8,452 nt of DNA from DAOTYH01 sp034435015 (GTDB taxonomy: Bacteria > Chloroflexota > Anaerolineae > Aggregatilineales > UBA3940), in the NCBI GenBank assembly GCA_034435015.1, contig DAOTYH010000098.1, forward strand, positions 1 through 8,452, given 5' to 3'. Both the position numbers and the translations under genes were made by a program. Positions 5,446 through 8,452 of the stretch are shown piece by piece (positions within the stretch are counted from its first letter, which is position 1; each line of letters starts with the position of its first letter). The notes beneath the pieces were generated by a model. That model ran no database searches. It saw nothing but the letters and a program-made list of their open reading frames with translations, and was not told the origin of the DNA.

Positions 5446-7011
5446 ATGAGAAGGATGAACGGAGCAAGTACCCCCCATACCCGCCGCAGGAGACGAGCAC
5501 ACCTCCTTGACCGCTACGCCCTGCGTGCCATGATATTCGGTGTCGCGCTGGGGCTGGCCGCTTTTGTCATCCTGACGGTCTTTTCTGTGCTGGGGATATA
5601 CGCCTACGTCCAGGCGCTTGATCTGATCCTGCCGGGGGTCGGCGCCGGCGGGGTCGGCCTTGGAGGTATGACGGTCGAGGAAGCCGCCCGCAAACTCGAA
5701 ACAGCCTGGAACAGCGAGAACGTCATTACCCTGACAGACGGCCAACGCACATGGACAGCCTCCCCGGCTGAGCTGGGCCTGACGCTTGACGCATCCGCAA
5801 CCGCTCAGCGGGCCTATGAAGCCGGGCGGGGGGAGGGTCTGATCAACGGGATCGTGACTCTGATTGAAAGCGCCGTCGGGGGATATGCTGTTGCACCGAC
5901 AGCCGCGCTTGACCCCGCGGCGGCACGTAACGGGCTGACACGCTGGGCCGCCGCGATCAACATCCCGCCGCAGGACGCGACCATCCGCATCGAGGGCGGG
6001 CAGGTGGTCGCCGTGCCGGGGGCTAACGGCCTGTCGCTGGACATAGACAGCACGCTTGCCCTGCTGGCCTCTGATCCTTCTGGGGTGCTGGCGCAAGGAT
6101 ACCTGCCGCTGGCCGTCGTCCCAATTGCGCCGCGGGTCGGCGAGGCAGATGATGCGCTGGCAGAAGCCCGTCAACTGCTGGCCGCACCGCTTGACCTCAC
6201 CATCTACGACCCGATCAGTGATGAGCGCTGGCAGTGGACAGTCACACCAGAGCAAATCGCCGCGTGGCTGGCCATCCAGACGACCAACAGCGGGCCGCAG
6301 GTGAGCGTGGACGAGGAGAAGCTCTCAGCTTACCTGAGCGGGCTGAGCAATGGGCTGGGGTCGGGGCGCTACGTAGATGCAGGGCAAAGCGCTGAGCTGG
6401 TTCAGCAGGCCCTGCGGTCACACACCCCCGTCACCTTGATTGTCAGACACACCCCAACCAGCTACACGGTTCAGCCCGGCGATACGCTAATCCGGATTGC
6501 GTGGCAGGTCGGGATGCCCTACTGGAAACTGATCGAGGCCAACCCCGGCATTGATGAAAATGCGCTGGTGGTAGGGCAGACCATCAACGTACCGTCCAAA
6601 GATGAACTCCTGCCCCTGCCGGTCATACCGAACAAACGGATCGTGATCAGCATCAGCGAACAACATCTGTGGGCCTATCAGGATGGCCAGCTTGTCTATG
6701 ACTTTGTGATCTCGACCGGCATTGACCGATCTCCCACCCAGCCGGGCGTGTTCCAGATTCAATCCCATGAACTGAACGCCTATGCTTCAGCCTGGGACCT
6801 ATGGATGCCGCATTTTATGGGCATCTACGAGGCATGGCCGGGCTTCATGAACGGACTGCACGGCCTGCCGACCCTATCAAACGGGGTGAGGCTGTGGGCC
6901 GACATACTGGGCAGGCCGGCCTCATACGGTTGCATCATCCTTGACCTGGACGACGCAGAGGCGCTCTACAACTGGGCCGAAGAGGGGGTAGTTGTGGAGA
7001 TCAGAGAGTAA
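5446..7011 (+). CDS. Membrane-anchored L,D-transpeptidase (YkuD) with LysM and VanW-like repeats
   Basis: A 521-residue envelope protein. A basic N-terminus (RRRRR near 13-17) leads into one transmembrane helix (about 29-55), so the rest is extracytoplasmic. Residues about 70-330 form two PG_binding_4 (VanW-associated) type units, each with a 'tW.....el' like segment (RTWTASPAELGL at 101-112; RWQWTVTPEQIAAWL at 261-275). A LysM domain follows (YTVQPGDTLIRIAWQVGMPY, about 340-384), then the YkuD catalytic domain (about 398-519) with H472-G473 and SYGC (493-496). C496 is the predicted nucleophile forming 3-3 cross-links in, or attaching proteins to, peptidoglycan. Usual YkuD enzymes have SHGC; Tyr replaces His here. 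ATGs at 5446 and 5455 are both possible; AGG-rich sequence abuts both. The 63-bp gap to the HD gene shows no terminator. Confidence 0.87.
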   Translation: MRRMNGASTPHTRRRRRAHLLDRYALRAMIFGVALGLAAFVILTVFSVLGIYAYVQALDLILPGVGAGGVGLGGMTVEEAARKLETAWNSENVITLTDGQRTWTASPAELGLTLDASATAQRAYEAGRGEGLINGIVTLIESAVGGYAVAPTAALDPAAARNGLTRWAAAINIPPQDATIRIEGGQVVAVPGANGLSLDIDSTLALLASDPSGVLAQGYLPLAVVPIAPRVGEADDALAEARQLLAAPLDLTIYDPISDERWQWTVTPEQIAAWLAIQTTNSGPQVSVDEEKLSAYLSGLSNGLGSGRYVDAGQSAELVQQALRSHTPVTLIVRHTPTSYTVQPGDTLIRIAWQVGMPYWKLIEANPGIDENALVVGQTINVPSKDELLPLPVIPNKRIVISISEQHLWAYQDGQLVYDFVISTGIDRSPTQPGVFQIQSHELNAYASAWDLWMPHFMGIYEAWPGFMNGLHGLPTLSNGVRLWADILGRPASYGCIILDLDDAEALYNWAEEGVVVEIRE

Positions 7012-7013
7012 GC

Positions 7014-8177
7014 CTAGCCGGCGGCAGTGCGATCTACTCCCTCCATCAGCGACAGAGGGAAGACCGCCCGGAAGGTCGTCCCTTCTTCAGGCGAGGTCTC
7101 AAACGTGACACGGCCCTTCAAATACCGCTCGCTGAGCAGTTTCATGCTGTATGTGCCCAGTCCCCGCCCTGTGCCTTTGGTTGAAAACGACCGTTGGAAG
7201 ATCTGAAGCTGGACAGGTCGCGGTATGAAGCCCGGATTGTGGACAGAAAAGCTGACCCCTTCCCCTTCACGCTGACAGGAGAGTGTGACCTTCTGCCCCG
7301 GCGGGGTCGCCTCCAGCGCATTCTTCACCATGTTACCGATGACCCGCCCCAGCAACACCCCATCGCTGACGAAATTAACCGCCTGTGCGTCCGGGGCGAT
7401 TTCGATGCGGCGGTCTCGACCGGCCTCATGATGCTGGTAGAACTCCTTGATCTCCTCCAGCAGAGTCAGCGTATTCAGTATGGTTGGGTGGACAACCAGC
7501 TCATTATTCTCTGCCGCGCGAATCTCTCTTTGGGCGTTGATCTCTGAGGCAAGCCGCAAGGCCGCTCGGTGCAACTGCTCCCTGATGTTCCGATCTCCAC
7601 TGAGTTCGGCATTCTTGATGAGGTCGGCAAACCCCAGCACTACCCCTGCCGTGTTCAAGATGTCGTGGAAGAAAATCCTCTCAAGCGCCTGACGGCGTTT
7701 CTCATGGCTGATGTCGCGGACAGCGAAGATCGTAAACGGCTCGCCGTTCACAGTCAGAGGGGAGGCCGAGACCTCCAGGTCAAGCGCACTGCCATCCTGC
7801 TGGATAATACGGCACTCCTTGACCGACTTTTCCCCCTGAAGACCGGACAGGATGGCTTTAACTGCCCCGCAGGTCCGGCAGAATTCGGTAGTACCGCAAC
7901 CCGCCTCATTCTCAGCGGCATGGACGCAATGGAGGACCTCACCGGGGCGCCGCCCATAGACGTTCTCCCCGCCTGCGCCGGGCAACTCCAGAAGGGCTTG
8001 ATTGGCAAAAACGATCTGACGCTGGCGGTTCAGGATGACCAGAATAGAAGGCACAGCGTTGAAAACCTCAACCAGCAAAGGAACGGAGCGGAAATACTCA
8101 GACTGGTCACGGACAGTCTGGGGGGCGGCCCGCTCCGCAGGAGCGAATTGGGTAGTCAGCGAACTCTCTCCAGCCAT
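7014..8177 (-). CDS. PAS-domain sensor histidine kinase with Cys cluster
   Basis: A 387-residue soluble kinase with no membrane segment. A PAS domain (about residues 33-160) contains C84, C94, C100 and C103 in a tight loop (LHC...GCGTTEFCRTCG), which could bind a metal or cluster or sense redox. The dimerisation/phospho-acceptor helix carries FFHDILN with H171, an HDxxN-type box unlike the classic HE box. The ATPase domain has NMVKNALEA (N282, N286), VHNPG in place of the usual DxGxG, FSTKG, and GTGRGLG (335-341). The ATG at 8177 has AAGGGAGG 8 nt upstream (complement of 8186-8193) and is preferred over the GTG at 8234, which has no such site. It is convergent with the transpeptidase (2 bp apart). 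No response regulator is visible; the partner may be the gene beginning at 8416 or elsewhere. Confidence 0.87.
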   Translation of the reverse strand: MAGESSLTTQFAPAERAAPQTVRDQSEYFRSVPLLVEVFNAVPSILVILNRQRQIVFANQALLELPGAGGENVYGRRPGEVLHCVHAAENEAGCGTTEFCRTCGAVKAILSGLQGEKSVKECRIIQQDGSALDLEVSASPLTVNGEPFTIFAVRDISHEKRRQALERIFFHDILNTAGVVLGFADLIKNAELSGDRNIREQLHRAALRLASEINAQREIRAAENNELVVHPTILNTLTLLEEIKEFYQHHEAGRDRRIEIAPDAQAVNFVSDGVLLGRVIGNMVKNALEATPPGQKVTLSCQREGEGVSFSVHNPGFIPRPVQLQIFQRSFSTKGTGRGLGTYSMKLLSERYLKGRVTFETSPEEGTTFRAVFPLSLMEGVDRTAAG

Positions 8178-8254
8178 CTGATATGCCTCCCTTGCCGGCT
8201 CTGGCCGGGCGGCGCGAGGAACTGCGCCAATCACGTTACTTGCGTACTAGGGCA

Positions 8255-8283
8255 AATATACTCCCTAAACACTCGCTCCACAA
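8255..8283 (-). promoter_or_regulatory. Probable kinase promoter (minus strand)
   Basis: On the minus strand TTGTGG (8283-8278) and TATATT (8260-8255) are 17 bp apart, with a predicted start near 8248 and a leader of about 70 nt. Three TAGGG/CCCTA pentamers (8248-8252, 8263-8267, 8284-8288) in alternating orientation surround the boxes and could be regulator contacts, though pentamers are short. Confidence 0.5.
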
Positions 8284-8340
8284 TAGGGAATGTTTGGCAG
8301 ACAGCCATTGCCCGCATGAGGTTCTATACCAAGCCGTACA

Positions 8341-8369
8341 TTGACAACCCTCCTCTTTCATGCTAATTT
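8341..8369 (+). promoter_or_regulatory. Promoter for the gene starting at 8416
   Basis: TTGACA (8341-8346) and TAATTT (8364-8369) are 17 bp apart, and TGC just before the -10 box makes it an extended -10. Predicted start about 8376, leader about 40 nt. It faces away from the kinase promoter, so this 238-bp gap is a divergent control region. Confidence 0.72.
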
Positions 8370-8424
8370 TCAGCCATGTGATCTGAAATATGCTGGATCG
8401 TGCAGGAGGCGTCTTATGGCTGAA
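8369..8424. repeat. 9-bp inverted repeat including a start codon
   Basis: TTCAGCCAT (8369-8377) is the exact inverse complement of ATGGCTGAA (8416-8424), which contains the ATG of the downstream gene. In RNA it would pair the extreme 5' end with the start codon, but the predicted transcript start is near 8376, so most of the left arm may not be transcribed. Confidence 0.3.
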
Positions 8425-8452
8425 TCTCTGCTTGAAGGCGAGGGGTTTCAGT
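8416..8452 (+). CDS. 5' end of an unidentified gene (partial)
   Basis: ATG at 8416 has an excellent Shine-Dalgarno AGGAGG (8404-8409) 6 nt upstream and a good promoter at 8341-8369. The frame stays open to the window edge and encodes MAESLLEGEGFQ. Twelve residues are too few to name a family. It is divergent from the kinase gene, so a signalling role is possible but not shown. Confidence 0.7.
   Translation, partial: MAESLLEGEGFQ

Noticed and set aside
5428..6255. Minus-strand open frame of 275 codons
   Set aside because: It is antisense to the transpeptidase gene, with low-complexity Arg/Gly/Gln composition and no recognisable motif.
8100..8120. ACTGGTCAC...ACAGT as a third FadR operator
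   Set aside because: It lies inside the kinase coding region and lacks the ACCA half-site, so it does not fit TGGTNNNACCA.
8178..8234. GTG start adding 19 residues to the kinase
   Set aside because: ATG at 8177 has AAGGGAGG at ideal spacing, while the GTG has none and the added residues look like translated leader.
7569..8366. Plus-strand open frame of 265 codons
   Set aside because: It is antisense to the PAS histidine kinase, whose motifs are unambiguous, and the frame has no domain signature.

Overview
This is a GC-rich bacterial window that reads most like a Chloroflexota (Anaerolineae-type) chromosome. That placement is inference from gene style: a large VanW-like/LysM/YkuD cell-wall protein with an SYGC active site, an orphan Flp micropilin, a small M50 protease/HD-domain cluster, and a cysteine-rich PAS kinase with an HDxxN phospho-acceptor box. 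No rRNA or marker gene confirms it.

Layout. Positions 1-142 hold what looks like the last 46 codons of a transposase. Its stop codon runs into a candidate element end, and a symmetric fold-back of about 80 bp (195-274) follows. Next comes a FadR-type regulator (359-1090), collinear with E. coli FadR through the whole DNA-binding domain. Its promoter (TTGACA-17-TACAAT) carries one perfect TGGTNNNACCA palindrome exactly in the -35/-10 spacer and a second, its reverse complement, in the leader. A cobalamin-binding-type radical SAM protein (1154-2755) follows on the same strand and ends in a strong intrinsic terminator. The FadR neighbour makes a lipid substrate a reasonable but unproven guess for it.

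On the minus strand, 2910-3056 encodes a 48-residue Flp/TadA-type pilin with its own promoter, Shine-Dalgarno sequence and terminator. Divergent from it, on the plus strand, are a two-cluster ferredoxin-like protein (3179-3421), two different M50 site-2-protease homologues (3458-4126 and 4178-4861), an HD-domain protein overlapping the second protease by ATGA (4858-5382), and an L,D-transpeptidase (5446-7011). The first protease appears to be made from a leaderless mRNA.

Convergent with the transpeptidase, only 2 bp away, is a soluble PAS sensor histidine kinase (7014-8177, minus). Its upstream region is shared with a plus-strand gene that starts at 8416 and runs off the window.

How it works together: the strongest system-level inference is an autoregulated acyl-CoA-responsive circuit (fadR) co-transcribed with the radical SAM enzyme. 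The protease, HD and transpeptidase genes look like an envelope-related run. The kinase has no visible partner response regulator here. I see no CRISPR array, rRNA or tRNA.
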